Assembly (NCBI GenBank): GCA_947179485.1
Contig: OX359246.1
Span: 29,140,001 to 29,204,000 of the forward strand
Reading direction: 5' to 3'
DNA length: 64,000 nucleotides
Source: Allacma fusca
Lineage: Eukaryota; Arthropoda; Collembola; Symphypleona; Sminthuridae
The notes under the pieces were generated by a model. It worked only from the letters and a program-made list of their open reading frames with translations. It was not told the origin of the DNA and ran no database searches. This document shows positions 1 to 12,179 of the stretch, in pieces (the stretch's first letter is position 1; each line of letters starts with the position of its first letter). Position numbers and translations under genes: made by a program.

Positions 1-732
1 TCTAAACCATCCGCTTTGACTCAGATCGTTTTGTGAAAGCTGCCTGGTTTTTAGCACTTATTATTATATTTTCCGCATACAAATGCATGGTTATTTCAAT
101 AGTCGTCAAGCCGTCTGTACATTCATCCACCGTCTACATTTGAGGAGCTTGCAAATTCACACTATTAAATTGGTGCCGTTTTATATACCGTTGCGGTTTT
201 ACCATTGCTAAGTCGATTGAATAATAGTTTGAGCAATGCTATTCATCCAGGACGACAGTGTACGGTTTCCACTTGCCTTACGTAAGAACTATATTACTCA
301 CGATAAAATAAATATGGGAGAATAATTTATTGAAATAAAATGAAATGCCGTTCGAAAAATCAAATACACATACTAGAAGTTGTGACTATTATTTTGATTA
401 GTGCTATAAAGGAGTACTAGAACGGGACATGGCTTGCTTTGTTAGCAATCAAATTTTTAACATCATTGGGTTGAAGTTCACGAAGGACGTATATGGTCAA
501 AAGATGTTTATGTACTCCAAAGATTCGCTTGAAGCAGGACCCACGGGAATCGCTATTAGCAAATATTTTCCGCAGCTACTCTGCAACTGGTTATTTCTAC
601 AGCTATGAAAATGTTTTGTAGACACTCATTGCATTTAAGTTCAAATCTTGATGTTGCTAATATCTTGGACTAATTTTTGACTTTTGTAGTTGCCCTTAAT
701 AAATACGTTCTGAATTTTAAGAATGTGGGGAT
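1..732. repeat. Copy 1 of a duplicated ~730 bp segment (empty-site copy)
   Basis: This stretch matches 15,993-16,733 base for base apart from scattered substitutions and small indels. It may continue left of the window. The match stops after the hexamer GGGGAT (727-732). Copy 1 runs on into TCCTGATTACTGG, whereas copy 2 is interrupted at that point by AGTAGTATAAG, the left end of the Polinton. Copy 1 therefore shows the uninterrupted target site. Confidence 0.85.
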
Positions 733-958
733 TCCTGATTACTGGGAATGGAATCGGCAGGAGCAGAACGAGCTTGCAGCGAAGAGATTTGCTAAGAATC
801 AAGCCAAGTTCGAGAAACACTATGTCATATATAAGACAGAAAATGATTCAGTTCGTAAACCAGTGAATTTGGCATTGCCGCTTTACATGTTAGGTCTCGC
901 AATCGCATTCGGTGTGTTTTATATTATAAAAAATGACAACAAAAGTTCTATCTGCTAA
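429..958 (+). pseudogene. Broken copy of an unrecognised gene with a C-terminal membrane segment
   Basis: The reading starts at an ATG (429) with MACFVSNQ and is nearly identical to the copy at 16,420. A 10-bp deletion near 577 (GACGGTATAA, present in copy 2) shifts the frame. After the shift the frame meets a TAA at 671-673, which copy 2 also has in frame. It then continues as a charged stretch (DYWEWNRQEQNELAAKR) and a hydrophobic segment (LPLYMLGLAIAFGVFYII) before stopping at 956-958. TTTTGACTTTTGTAG just before 691 could be a splice acceptor, so the shared TAA may lie in an intron. I do not recognise the family. The predicted product would be a small single-pass membrane protein. Confidence 0.5.
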
Positions 959-1544
959 TCCGAGTTTTAGAAAAAATATGTTGTCAGGGTTGGTGTTTCG
1001 TATCAAAGAATGTGTCATGTATATCTTTTTGTTCCTGAACTTACCTATTAATGTGTTTAATTGTAAATGCCGATTTTGTGGAGTAATCAGCAGGTATAAA
1101 TTACTTTTTAAATTATTTTTAATTATCTGTTTTGTGGAGTATTCAGCAGATGTAAACTATTTCAAAAAGTTTTTAAAAACATTAAGTGAGTTGTAGTGTA
1201 CTGAATTCACACGTACTATTAAATACAATGATTGTAATTGTGTCAACAGACTTCGTACTTTAGGTGATGACTGACTCTGTTTTCGCTTGTTAATGAGCAT
1301 AGTATTACAAACTTGTGAAAGATTTGTATCTTGCTACATGCACATTTTAGTAATTTAATGGTTGATGCTACCTTAATGAATACGTATGCATGTACAAATA
1401 TATTTTAATCATATTGTTAATAATAAACTCTATTTTGGAACAACTATTGTAAATGTGAGTGCAAAATAGATCTGATTATGCGTTAAAAGGTTGCTTCTTA
1501 AAGCTGTTTGTGAATTCTAGAAACCGAAAGGAGTGAGCATTAGG
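959..1544. other. No gene seen
   Basis: AT-rich sequence downstream of the broken gene. It contains only a short ORF without family resemblance and AATAAA-like signals (for example near 1,423). Confidence 0.5.
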
Positions 1545-1760
1545 TTAGAGGTGGGGACAGAAGCGGGATTTTTGATTCGCGCTTGGCCCGAACCCGACTC
1601 GGCCGGGTTTTGGCCGGGTTTGGGCTGTAAATACGAACTTACGTTGGGCTCCGACCGGGTTCGGGCTGCAATAAAACAATGAAACCGGGTTAAGATCGCC
1701 CTTGGGCCTGAATTTATTCATCTCCAAATTTGCTTTGCTTATGATAGTGTCGTGCATTGG
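1545..1760. repeat. GC-rich repeats resembling a solo hAT terminus
   Basis: The block begins TAGAGGTGGGGACAG and carries repeated GGCCGGGTTT and CCGGGTTCGGGC motifs in otherwise AT-rich DNA. This is the style of hAT terminal and subterminal repeats, and it resembles the CCGAACCG repeats of the hAT element at 52.8 kb. No matching inverted end or target duplication was found, so it is at best a remnant. Confidence 0.35.
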
Positions 1761-2059
1761 AAATTGAGAACTAACTTGTGATTCCCGTATTTGCGTACTT
1801 ATTCGTGTTATACCTGAAGCTGAACAACCCTTATTACCCTTACACCAAGATCGCGGATATGCGTGTATCTTTTAAAGGGCTTTGGTGAAATTCTCGCTAA
1901 AGCGAATACATTTCATAGTGAAATGTTGAAACTACCGGGAACTTGTAGCTGGAAGATACTGAAGGTTTTATAGTTATAGGTCACGGAGGAAAATAAAAGC
2001 AGGCAGGATAGCAGTTGTGTAAATCAAAAAAAGTTATCCTGTTTAATCACAATTGAAAC

Positions 2060-2970
2060 CATACTTGCAACCGTTCAGTTCATAAAGTGGTGAACTGAAC
2101 CGAACTAGCCCTTATTCTTATTGTTTTTGAATGAACTTGAACGAACTAGCTAAATGCAAACTTTTGATTGAATGAATTCGAATTGAACTCAGAAGAACTT
2201 ATTTTGAATGTGAACGAATGTTCATCATACGTTCAAGTGACGCAAATTGAACTGAATTGAACTTTAGAGTCAGGGTTTGAATATAAGTTCATATAATCAT
2301 GAACACAAAACGAATATTATACAAAATATCTCTAAATTGCATGAATTTTGTTTTTATCTTAAAAGATAGCAACCAGGTTGTTGATAATACATTTCAATGA
2401 CATTAAATTACAAATCATTCATATTGCTTACATGTAAAAAGATTTTTACATTCAAGAACAAGTAATCAGCACATTTTGGCCGAAGTTGCATGAAATAAAA
2501 AGCACAATAATTATAAGCAAGGTTATATGATTTAATAATTTAGAAGCGCTTGGTTTTTTTTAGATTGATTGTTTATCAGAAAGCTCAAATTCAATGCTGC
2601 TTTCAAAACACCGGAGTTTTGAAAGCAGTTATTTAATCAGTCATTTAGCAAAACAATCTTGCTTCAGTCAAAGCTCCAAACTGTAAAAATAAAAATAAAT
2701 GTCACTTAAATATATCGTAATTTACACACTAATGACGGATAAAGTGAACTGAACTGAACGGCCGAAAAGTATATAATTAATTGAATTGAACTTTGAAAAA
2801 ATGCTGCAAGAATTAACTGAACTGAACGTAACGACTAGAAAATACACAGTGAATTGAACTGAACTAGGACAAGATTTTAACAAAGGGAACTGAACTTAAC
2901 TGAACGGCACGAAAAATTTTGGGATATGAATGGAACTGAATTTGAACGTTGGACCAAAACTGCAAGTATG
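2060..2970. mobile_element. Non-autonomous hAT-type MITE
   Basis: The ends are perfect 10-bp inverted repeats, CATACTTGCA (2060-2069) and TGCAAGTATG (2961-2970). They are flanked by 8-bp repeats ATTGAAAC (2052-2059) and ATTTAAAC (2971-2978), which differ at one base; 8 bp is the hAT target size. Both subterminal zones are packed with GAACTGAAC-like direct repeats (about 2,090-2,260 and 2,740-2,930), typical of transposase-binding sites. The ~900 bp interior has no ORF of note. Confidence 0.75.
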
Positions 2971-2978
2971 ATTTAAAC

Positions 2979-5018
2979 TGCTTGACAGAGTTGAGAAAAT
3001 GAGCGAGTAAAAATAGAGCAAACGATAAGTGCATCTATTCCTTCCGGTGGTTGGAGTATACATGTTATTATATTGTTTTCCCTCTTTTCCGCGGGAAATT
3101 GAAACAACGGGAGTTACTCCATCCTAAAATGGTAACTGCCCCTCGTGTATTCTAATAGATTTTGAACCTCTCTATGCAAATAAGGTTAATGTCGACGTAT
3201 CTCAGCTGTCATTCGTAAAAATTGTCTTATTAAATTCACTCTTTGCAAGTGTTCTAAATGTTTTATTTGTACATGTACTCTGAATTTTTCCCTCATTTCC
3301 TCAGAAATTCCTAAGAATAGCATTCCACAAAGTCAATTCCTACTCTTGATTTTTAACATTCATTAAGTCATGGAGTAATATAGGTTTCTAAGAAATGTAC
3401 TCAGTAAGAAATGCAAATGTTTCCAATATACCCCTTGGTGCTTGAACTAATTATTACTGAACCCGTCAAACGTAGATTGAAATGGAACTAAACTTGTATG
3501 GTGAAGTCTCCTTAACGTTGTGAGGTTTAAGATAACTGTTCTCAAATAGTGGTGGGAATCAAGATTTGTTTTGATGCACTTTCAAGGGGGTCGTCCTAAT
3601 ATTACTTTGAACAGATTGTAAGTAACATAAGTAATTTTCCTGAAATACGCAATATTCTTAGTAAGATTGAACTATAGTCTCTTACTTATTTCAGTATGAC
3701 ATTATGGTTTATGTTTTGGTTCTTGCCAAACGTGTCACAAACAGAAGTAATATTCTGTGTCTCGGTATTAAAAGAAAAGATTGACTTTTAATGTCAATTT
3801 CCTTCCTTTTACCCCATAGAATTACAATTATAACTCTGTAATTTCTGCCTCATATTAATGGTCATTACAATGTCCTTTCCTTAGTTACGAATGAAATCGT
3901 ACCTCTCCGGATCGTTCTCACTACCTCAGTTTATTGCTTTTGGTAGGGGAAATACAAACAATCACTGGCTCATATGAGCATGGTATTTTCCAACCGGATA
4001 ATTTTTATTTTCGCGCTTTTTTGTTGTAGGCCACAAGCATAACCCAGTGTATGAACAATCACTTAGTTTTGTTTGTTGTGACTAGTACGGAACAAACAAA
4101 ATTTTGCGTCGCGAGGAGGCAGTGTTTACGCAAATTTTATACGTAACATATTGATTCATGTCCTAATGTCGTTGTGAGGCCGACCCTAGTGTTATGTCGT
4201 TTCATAATTTTCTTTATTGGATTGTTATATAGAATCCTTTTAATTGATTTTCTTAGTTTATACATTTTTGGGTTTTATTATTTTGGTTTACTTTTTATTG
4301 TTGTTTATTTTACTGCAGTAACGAGCCTTCCCTCATCATATTACTCGATAATAGTTGTCCTAGGTGGATATATTCTTATCTAATCGCTTGTCTAACTTTG
4401 GACGAGATCAGTCTCTAAATATTGTAAAACACTTAGCAGTATTGAAACCCAAAACTGGGGTCCTCTGTCAATACTTCCCTTTGTAGGATTGGGAAGGTAA
4501 TATCCTCACGGAAGGATATTATTACTGTTGTGGCGTCGCTGACTCGATCTTTAGTCAAAGCTTGCTTCCATTTTCACCAGACCTCGGCAAAAAATCGTCA
4601 AGTGGGTTCATCATACCGTAAGATCAACAGATGCAATTGATCCTTCCACACGAACTAATTCATAATGAGGATTCAAAATATTTTCTCTTAAATCTTTCGG
4701 GACTATTTCATTTCCGGTGATATGTGTTAATCTGTAAAGTAGTTTCATGAAATCATGAATGGTCCACAAAATCTATCAATATTGATTGATATTCTTTAGG
4801 GGCTAGCTGATTAGTTTATCTATCCAAGTGATATAATTTGGTGGCTCCAGGGTGTCCTGAATCTTGTATGAAATTAATAGTGATCATATTTCCATGTTTA
4901 CATACTAATCTCAATCTTTCATAGAATCGAACACATTTCATTCGATCTAAATCGTTTCCAACACTTAGTTCGTCGGCATTCCCTAGGCATGCCAAGGAAG
5001 GCATCCCAGTCAGGAAAG
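2979..5018. other. No gene seen
   Basis: AT-rich sequence. The 69-codon ORF at 4,174-4,383 is low-complexity and hydrophobic because of base composition, not because of any recognisable domain. Confidence 0.5.
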
Positions 5019-5137
5019 CACTGTTGGGCCAACGCTGGCGTGTTGTCGTTGGCCAACCGTCGGTAATGGCCATCGGCCGAACGTTGGTCCATATTTGGCT
5101 CCACGTTGCTGCCAGCGTTAGTCCGATCTCTTTTCAC
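5019..5137. repeat. GC-rich end with TTGGCCAACG repeats, possible CACTA-type terminus
   Basis: Beginning CACTGTTGGGCCAACGC at 5019, this patch carries alternating GGCCAAC and GTTGGCC units in both orientations. The CACTG start and nested TTGGCC repeats resemble termini of animal CACTA/EnSpm transposons. It lies about 470 bp from a decayed transposon gene (next entry). No partner end was found to the right. Confidence 0.35.
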
Positions 5138-5489
5138 ACCGTATCCGCCACTTCTTCAACCCCATTGTAAAATGAAGGGTTGACTCAATTTTCGCTAAAA
5201 ACGTATGCAGTACTACCAACGTTGTTCAGGTAAATTTTTATTCAATCAAGGTATCGACATGTACTCATCAAATCCAATTTTGCAAGGCAACAAATAACAC
5301 TTCAATTCTAAAAGTATATAATTTCGAAGACAAATGGGATACTTTAGAGATACCCACCGTAGAGCTCTCACACGGAAATCCTGAAACGCTACACTTACCC
5401 CTAAAGTTTCTTCCAGCATATAGACTTATAGATTAGTTTTGTTAGAACGCTTGGACACGATAACAAACACATCTCCAACATTAGATAAA

Positions 5490-6660
5490 CCACAATTATT
5501 AGCTTCAATTGACGTACTAGGAGTAATGCGTATTCTGCCCGATGAAGCTGTTTTGTCACTCACCACGCTAAAGCGTCTGTAAGTGCATTACAAAAATAAG
5601 TGCATTACAATTTTTTCGCGAACCATAAACCTTACTGTCCTCTGCTATATGGGAGAGTGAATGAGGATTTGACACAATAAACTCTTCGAAATATAAACGG
5701 GGCATTATTTCAGCAAACGTTTTAAGCAGACCATCAGCATACTTTCACCAGGCAGCTCGTTGTGCAAATTTACTAAAATGCACTCGCATTGCTTTACTAA
5801 ACAGTAAAAACTGCTCGTACTTATTTCGGGACAAAACATCACGAAGACAAAATACACCTTAAGCAGTGTAAAGCATAAAACACCTTCATTCTGTTGCTTT
5901 CCACATCCTAAATTCTTTGACGGAACGCCGTATTCTAGAAAATTTGGATGGAGTCAATTTTACAGCTCTGCACAAGTTGTCATTGAGGAGCCGGAGTTGC
6001 TTGGCGCTACATTTATAAGGAACAGGTCCCTCCATACAGGCTTTTAGCAATTTCTTTGTGCATCCCAAGCAACATAAGGGCATACAGTCGAGAACTACCT
6101 GACCTACCATCCCAAGTTCAATTTTCCGAAGAGGACTTTGACCAACATGGTGAAGTGGGTCTCATATTTTTCCAAAATGACTCGTTGGTTCTTTCCTCAC
6201 AGATGGCTTCAGGAAATATTGTTCTTCCTACGTATCATCCCTTTGCAAACACCGCTCACAGCCATGATAGGCATTGTACGGAACAATCTGCTTTATAAGA
6301 GCTCCGGCAGTTGCATCTGCAATTACACTTAATACGTGAAAGTTGAGAATTTTTCCTCATGATTAATGATGATTTCCATGGATTTCTAAGTACGAGCATT
6401 ATTCTACTACCTTTTACAAAAACCCACCTTTAAGGAGTTTTTCTTATCCATAATAAATTGCAACTATAAAAGGAGTCTTGATCGTAGACTGATTGGCCAG
6501 CATCACTTATAACCGCTTTTAGTCAGTGGAAGCCCATCAATTCCTACAGATACCGAAACGACATTTGAATTATGAAGACCCGCAAAATTGGAATCACATT
6601 GACGTAGTGGCAAATTATTAATTTTGCAATCCTGTCACCACTGTGAAAAATGAAGTCGTC
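5490..6660 (-). pseudogene. Decayed transposon gene with the WKATE / HHVGxSPL family signature
   Basis: Read on the minus strand in several frames, the segments follow the order of a large transposon protein common in insects and other animals. They are VSVGIDGLPLTKS (~6,540), ADATAGALIK and GCERC (~6,310-6,250), HHVGQSPL (~6,145), CCLGCTKKLL (~6,070), PSKFSRIRRSVKEFRMWKATE (~5,950-5,886), and HSLSHIAEDSKVYG (~5,650). In intact relatives these read approximately isiDGLPLfKS, DAPAR.fIKg, HH.g.SPl, MHLVCLGVmrKLL, F.RRPRsl...WKATEFR and NvHsLlHia.DvkkYG. Multiple stops and frameshifts make this a relic. The family is often called transposase-domain or DUF4218-like; the CACTA assignment is my inference from the nearby terminus. 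Confidence 0.7.
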
Positions 6661-7284
6661 AATGGTACTATTGAAGAAAGATTACATACACAATGCTTCT
6701 GTAATCGTCGGCAATGATGCCACCATTTGAAAACTACAATACAAATATAGCAAACGAAATGTCATTCTTAGTTTTAGTATTACAAACGCATGCATTATTT
6801 GAATTATTTACGTCCAACGACCAATCCGTTTTTCGCTTTGGGATAATCTCACCAAACGCACCATTCGGCAGCTGGATTTTCAGCCCACTCAAAATTAAGC
6901 TTTGGTCATGGCCTTGAACTTAATTGATTTGTGCACTGCAATAGTAAAACATACTAAAATGATCTAATAACAGTAACCCTGTGGCGCGAATTTACTCGAA
7001 CAAGAATATCACGGTAAAATATATTTCTTTAAAACTGCAAGTTTTTGAAACTCCAGTCTTCCATGCACAGAAATAGTTGAAAACTTCAACGTCTATCTCT
7101 CGTTGATGAATTGCAAAGTCTGTTCAGAAACACGCAAGCAACTTCCATACAAAAGTCAGCAAACATTAAACTAGGTATTTCCAGGCAAGTTTGCGTGCGA
7201 GTTTGAAAAAATGAACAAACCTTTAAATTATTAGTAATGATTTTCGATAGTTCGAAAATATTGTGCTAGTCGTATTACTAATGA
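6661..7284. other. No gene seen
   Basis: AT-rich DNA. The 67-codon ORF at 6,714-6,917 has no recognisable features. Confidence 0.4.
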
Positions 7285-7835
7285 GGCACATTTATTTGTA
7301 TAAAAAACGTTTTTAAAATATTCCTGCGCAAAGACACAACCCCTTAAAAATTTTCACCTTCATCGGTGCAAACGTTTTTCCTTAAAAATTACCACCTTTA
7401 TAGAGGTAAAAACATTCCTTTAAAAATTTTCACCTGTATCAGTGCAAAATAATTGCTGCCGAAATATTCACATTCATGGAATCCAATTATTGCTGTAAAC
7501 ATTTGCACGTTCATGGAAGCAAACTATTCTCTAAAAATGTTCCACCTTCATCGGTGCAAAACTATTCCCTTAAAAATGTCCACCTTCGAGGTTGCAAAAA
7601 CTTGTTCCGTAAATAGTTTCACCTTAATCTTTGCAAAAATATTCCAGTAAATATCGTCCTCTTAATCTTTGCAAAAATATTTTCCCCTTCATCAGTATAA
7701 AAAGTCTTACTTGAAAATTCGCACGCTTTCCTAAACAAAAATATTGCATTAAAAATTTTCAAGTTTTTGTGAGAAAAAATATACTTTTAAAAAGTTTTAC
7801 CTTTTCCTGAACAAAACTATTCCAGCTAAAGTTTT
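7285..7835. repeat. Diverged minisatellite, ~45-60 bp unit
   Basis: About ten imperfect copies share the core TTAAAAATTTTCACCTTCAT followed by CGGTGCAAAA and a T-rich spacer, for example at 7,346, 7,385, 7,420, 7,535, 7,575 and 7,610. Divergence between copies is high, so the array is old. Reading frames through it are chance consequences of the periodicity. Confidence 0.7.
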
Positions 7836-8886
7836 CGCAGCAATATCGTCTATACTGCAAGGTCAATGGTGATACTGGTAAGGCAATAATGTATGGTCAT
7901 TTACGTTGTCTGTAAGTTATGAATGGTTAGTAAAACCAGAGCCCTAATAATTAAGAGCACTATTGCTGGAATCTCATAACCTCAAACAATACACCACTTC
8001 ATCTCTTCAAATAATGTAAGCTCATGTATGTGATGTCTACAAATTGTAAACCGCTGATGAGGTTGCACCATTCTGGCATCTGATAATTACATGTTACAGA
8101 CGTAAGTTTATTGTAATTGAAGTATGAATGTGTCTTGATCCCTTTGTATTAAATTGGAGTGTTTTATTACTTGAGAAACAACTGTCGGATTTTACATGAA
8201 CAGAGTTTAAGCTAACTTTAAGGAATTACGAATTCAATAGCATACCTTTTATAAATAGTACCAAGTATAGAAACATATTGTCGAAATTATACGCAATTAT
8301 TATCATTAAACTTGTTCGGCTTAATAGTAATTATTATACAAGTGCTACAGGCGTGGCTTTAATCATTACGTAATACAAGTATACTGCTAGCAGATATTAA
8401 ATTATGTAATTTTTGACATACAACTAACATATATTGAGTATGTCTTGTTTTACCACTGATTTGGAATTATACATTTGTGAAGAAATAAATTAGGTTAATG
8501 ATATTTTACTGAAATCATAACGTGTGAACCAGTGACCAGAATTAGTGCAAACCCTTGGAAATTAAATTTGTTGTTCGTGGAAATTAAAACTAACATATTG
8601 TTCACAATTTTTATTAAAAATTACGAACTTCCGACGAAGCATTTACTTGTGATTTAACAATTCTTCTTAAAAATCCATGGTTCAGATATCTTTAGTTTTT
8701 GCAAATTGTAATGCAGCTAGTATCAGTGTTTCATCGCTACCGTGTTTTTAATGAGTAGCAAAAAGGTTTTTATATCCTCCTATTTTACAAACGGCATAAC
8801 AACCGCATTTTGCACTTCTCAATTGTCAGTGCACAGTCTACTCTTCCAAATCTTCCTCCACTTTATAACAAATTGATCGGATACCA
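7836..8886. other. No gene seen
   Basis: AT-rich DNA without recognisable coding, repeats or RNA genes. Confidence 0.5.
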
Positions 8887-9192
8887 CTAAGCTTTGCCTG
8901 CCGATTCAAATGCCGAAAACCACATCTCTTGATCCGTTTGAGAAAGAGCCTTCAAATACAATTTTTCTGATGTTCCGTGCCGGATAATCAAATCGAAACT
9001 ACCCTGTTTGGAAACAATTGCTTTACGTATATTGATGGAACCACGACTGGAGGATTTTACTTCAGCCTGGTTTATGGAATAGGATAGGATACCATCGGAG
9101 AGAACAAAAAATCTTCTTTGATATCTCCAAATGTAGTTTGTCCACTTATATAGCCAACCTGTCGTCTTAGGCTGATTTGCTGCTCCACTCAT
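8887..9192 (-). CDS. PH-domain-only protein related to oxysterol-binding protein
   Basis: An uninterrupted 101-residue ORF consists almost entirely of a pleckstrin-homology domain. It contains GWLYKWTNY, YQRRFFVLSDG, ILSYS, RGSINI, LYLKA and the closing tryptophan in QEMWFSAFE. Spacing and wording match the OSBP subfamily PH domain (GWLxKWTNYIkGYQRRWFVLSnGlLSYY ... RGtInL), which binds PI4P at the Golgi. OSBP proteins go on to a coiled coil, FFAT motif and sterol-binding ORD of several hundred residues; here a TAG follows directly. No introns are visible. It may be a truncated retrocopy or a genuine small lipid-binding adaptor. The start is the ATG at 9192, after AAACCTTTGAAA. Neighbours give no functional context. 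Confidence 0.7.
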   Translation of the reverse strand: MSGAANQPKTTGWLYKWTNYIWRYQRRFFVLSDGILSYSINQAEVKSSSRGSINIRKAIVSKQGSFDLIIRHGTSEKLYLKALSQTDQEMWFSAFESAGKA

Positions 9193-9453
9193 TTTCAAAG
9201 GTTTAGACCTAAAGAACGGGATGGGTGAATCCTACGCTGATGAAACACTGCTTACACTTAATACAAATAATATCATTAACTGATCACGAATTTGCACTAC
9301 TAGATCTTCAAACAATCCACTTCTGTACAACCAAAACCCTCAGTACATGCCCACAATCGTATGTAAGATTATTCGTGCGGAAACTTCTATTTTCAATAAC
9401 CTTAACAGCCTAATCACTCCAAAACTTCAAATGAAACATTAGAAAGAACAGTG

Positions 9454-10709
9454 TCATCCTTCTTACTTATATATACCCGTTGAAGTCGCACAAAATGTGC
9501 GAAATACCACCTAGACATGGGTAGATAAGGATAAAATTCGTATTTAACGTCGGGGCAAGTGTTTTCAACGGTTGATTTTCAATGCGGGAACATATATGAA
9601 TGTTATAATCAGGAAAGCAAACCTTACTATATATATAAATGTGAACGGGTTCAATGACGTTTGCCCAATAAGACAAAATAATTTTGTTAGTTGTAGCGTG
9701 TAAGAAGTAACACTACATAAATGTATTACTCTCAAGTGCCTTTATCTATTTATGAAGCAAATAAACTAGCTTAGTTGCTTACGAATACCTCATAGTCACT
9801 GATAGAAGTGTTTAAACACAAATATGACAGATTCACTTGATATCACCGGAACTAGATTGTCTACGTATTCAACACTGTGTAAAATCCTACTTCTTACGGT
9901 AATTAACATAGTAGGAGTGCCGAATAGTAATATTATTCATCACCTGTGACCATGTTATGCAATTATGGTAAAATACATTATGCCAATCACTATGAAGTTC
10001 AATTTTGCTATTTTGTAAATCCAGGCTTCTACTGCAAGATATTTTGATTACAAATGACCACGTTTTGAGACAAACCAACGTTTACCCGGAAAGTAAATTC
10101 ATTCTCTTTCAAGGGAATCTATAATATTTAGATGGCACTGTATGAGGTAAAAACTAATTGAAATGGTACTCCTAATGATTTATCATCAATGTCTTTCGAA
10201 GTTCGCCACGTTATAGTACAGTTAAGTTACTATAATTAAGCAGTATTGTCATGGCATGTTCATGAATTTACATATACATTACACTCTTCGCAGGAACGAT
10301 TACCTTAGAAAAACATCTCCCTTCATATTTTGGTGCATGATCACAAATGCATGTGACTGACGCTCTTGATGCCAGCATATTAAAGAAATGTTCGAAACGA
10401 ATCTCTAATAGGGGGAGTGCACTGTATCAACCAAAACTACACACATATATGAGATAAGAGATCATGATGTAAAGCCTGGTACTAAAGTATTAAAAATAGC
10501 TTACAATGGTTACTGACTACCATCGTGAGCTTACACGTAGACTGTGCAAGTTGCAACGTCGTTCTCTATCAAAATTCCTTATGCTGCGGTCGCTGACTCT
10601 TTGTCCTCTCGCATGACAATTCTTGATTGGACTGTGATCTAATCCATGACTTACGATGCGGAAATCTGGGCGATAAAACTTCCTTTGCATGTTGAGACAG
10701 TTCAAACCC
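9454..10709. repeat. Segmental duplication, copy A
   Basis: Runs from ATCCTTCTTACTTATATATACC to the shared TTCAAACCC and matches 13,151-14,400 along its full length with few substitutions and small indels. The last ~200 bp belong to a non-LTR reverse transcriptase relic that continues in this copy only. The first kilobase has no recognised coding. Confidence 0.85.
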
Positions 10710-11480
10710 AATTGCTCAAAAGAATGATTTGGCTACCTAACAGAACTCGTTGCATGTACTCGGAACCGAAAGGGGTAGACATCAAAATTGTAAATGAAAG
10801 ACTCAAATTTGCGGGTTCTAGCTGCCCTCGGTTCAGCAAAAACAACTCCTGGCCAATGTTTATTCGAGACCTGCTCCAGTAGCACGGCTCCCCAAATCTC
10901 TGGGACGTTCAGTCAGGTTAGTACCCAGAGGAGTTTTTTCTGCAGTTATGGCAACTATGTTGGATTGCTTAAACGTAGAGGATCTGAGGCGTGTTGAGTT
11001 TTCAAATCCATATCTGAGTACAAAACAATCAAATGCCATTTCTCTACATCCAAATACTTAAGCCATAACATACCCTTTCAATACAATAGATTGAATGCAA
11101 ATGAAAGACTCCGCTTTATCTCTCTGTATACCAAAAGAAACGCATACAGTTTATCAAACCCTGGATTATGTGACTTCTGTAACGTAAGCGAAAAGCATGG
11201 TAAATTTCACGCAGTAATAAGATGCCCTTTATATGTTACTCCAAGACAACAAATAATTTGTAAATATGGTTGTAATATTATTAATTTCTCCGTAAGGTTA
11301 CCCAGCATAAACCATTTTTCCGTGGCAAGTTTTCCATTGGGGTCAAAGACTGATGAGGGTATAATATACAATGAAGAGATAATGAGAATGGATAAACTAT
11401 TTGTGACCAAGCAGGCATACAATCATCATATGATAACGATAATAATAAAATTATTAATACACTTTTTTGCACTGCTCTAG
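10510..11480 (+). pseudogene. Non-LTR retrotransposon RT C-terminal relic
   Basis: Broken frames read EIWAIKLPLHVETVQTQLLKR (10,660-10,725), the post-catalytic thumb region of Jockey/CR1-like non-LTR reverse transcriptases. It resembles the PIWCVNY...ERIQTEYFKRLLRLP segment of the element at 50.2 kb. The C-terminal cysteine-histidine motif follows at about 11,160-11,230 (CDFCN, KFHAVIRCP). Several frameshifts and stops show the copy is dead. The 5' part with the catalytic RT motifs is absent. Confidence 0.65.
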
Positions 11481-11643
11481 TTAAAATTGAGTGTAAGTAA
11501 AGGATAAAGCTTTACTGATGAGTGCATGTTTTGCGCAGACTGGTGTAGCGGCTAGTCGGGTGTGAACGAGAGTGTGGCCATTTAAGTTGCGGTTTCAATT
11601 GTTTAGATTGAGTGGTAATCATGTACCACTTCGTTCTAGTGCT

Positions 11644-12179
11644 ATGAATCACCACTTGTCACAGTTGAGACCGGCAGCGGATACGAATGAGGAGAATGAG
11701 AGGCGAGAAGCTACGATGACCTTTGCAGAATTTACTTAACAGGAATTTGAGGACAAAATCGAAAAGGTGACAAAGTGTGTACCACGAAAACGGATACAGG
11801 AACCTCAACAACGTTCTTCGAAGTATGCACCAATTCCTACGCAACAAAAACATTTAGAGGAAAGGAGTTTATCAGACCCGTGGTCCAAAGTACTACACAT
11901 AATGACCTGTGAGGAGTTCTGTTTATTTATAATGTGAAACAGCTATCAGAAGTGGTAAATCATTCTAACGTTAAGGTTACCAAGAGGAGAAGTGAGAATA
12001 ATGATCAACTGTTGATGCTTAAGAATGACAATGAATGTATTATAGAATATCACGTATTCAATGAGGAATCTGATCTGCATGCAAGAGTTTTCGGTTCAGA
12101 TGTCTACACAACACGATTGGTGGACCAGTGCGGCTCTCAAATTGATTTTCCTGTTTTAGCCGCGTTTCGGTATGACTAA
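11644..12179 (+). pseudogene. Unrecognised coding remnant, frameshifted
   Basis: An ATG at 11,644 opens a frame (MNHHLSQLRPAADTNEE) with a TAA at about 11,737. It continues in the same frame to a TGA at 11,935-11,937. The coding look then passes to another frame (VKQLSEVVNHSNVKVTKRR ... FPVLAAFRYD), ending at 12,179. Composition is protein-like: charged, mixed, and not repeat-driven. I do not recognise the family. It is probably a decayed transposon or host gene fragment. Confidence 0.3.

Noticed and set aside
4174-4383. Hydrophobic 69-codon ORF that looks like a membrane protein
   Set aside because: Hydrophobicity arises from T-rich DNA; no conserved motif, splice context or start context.
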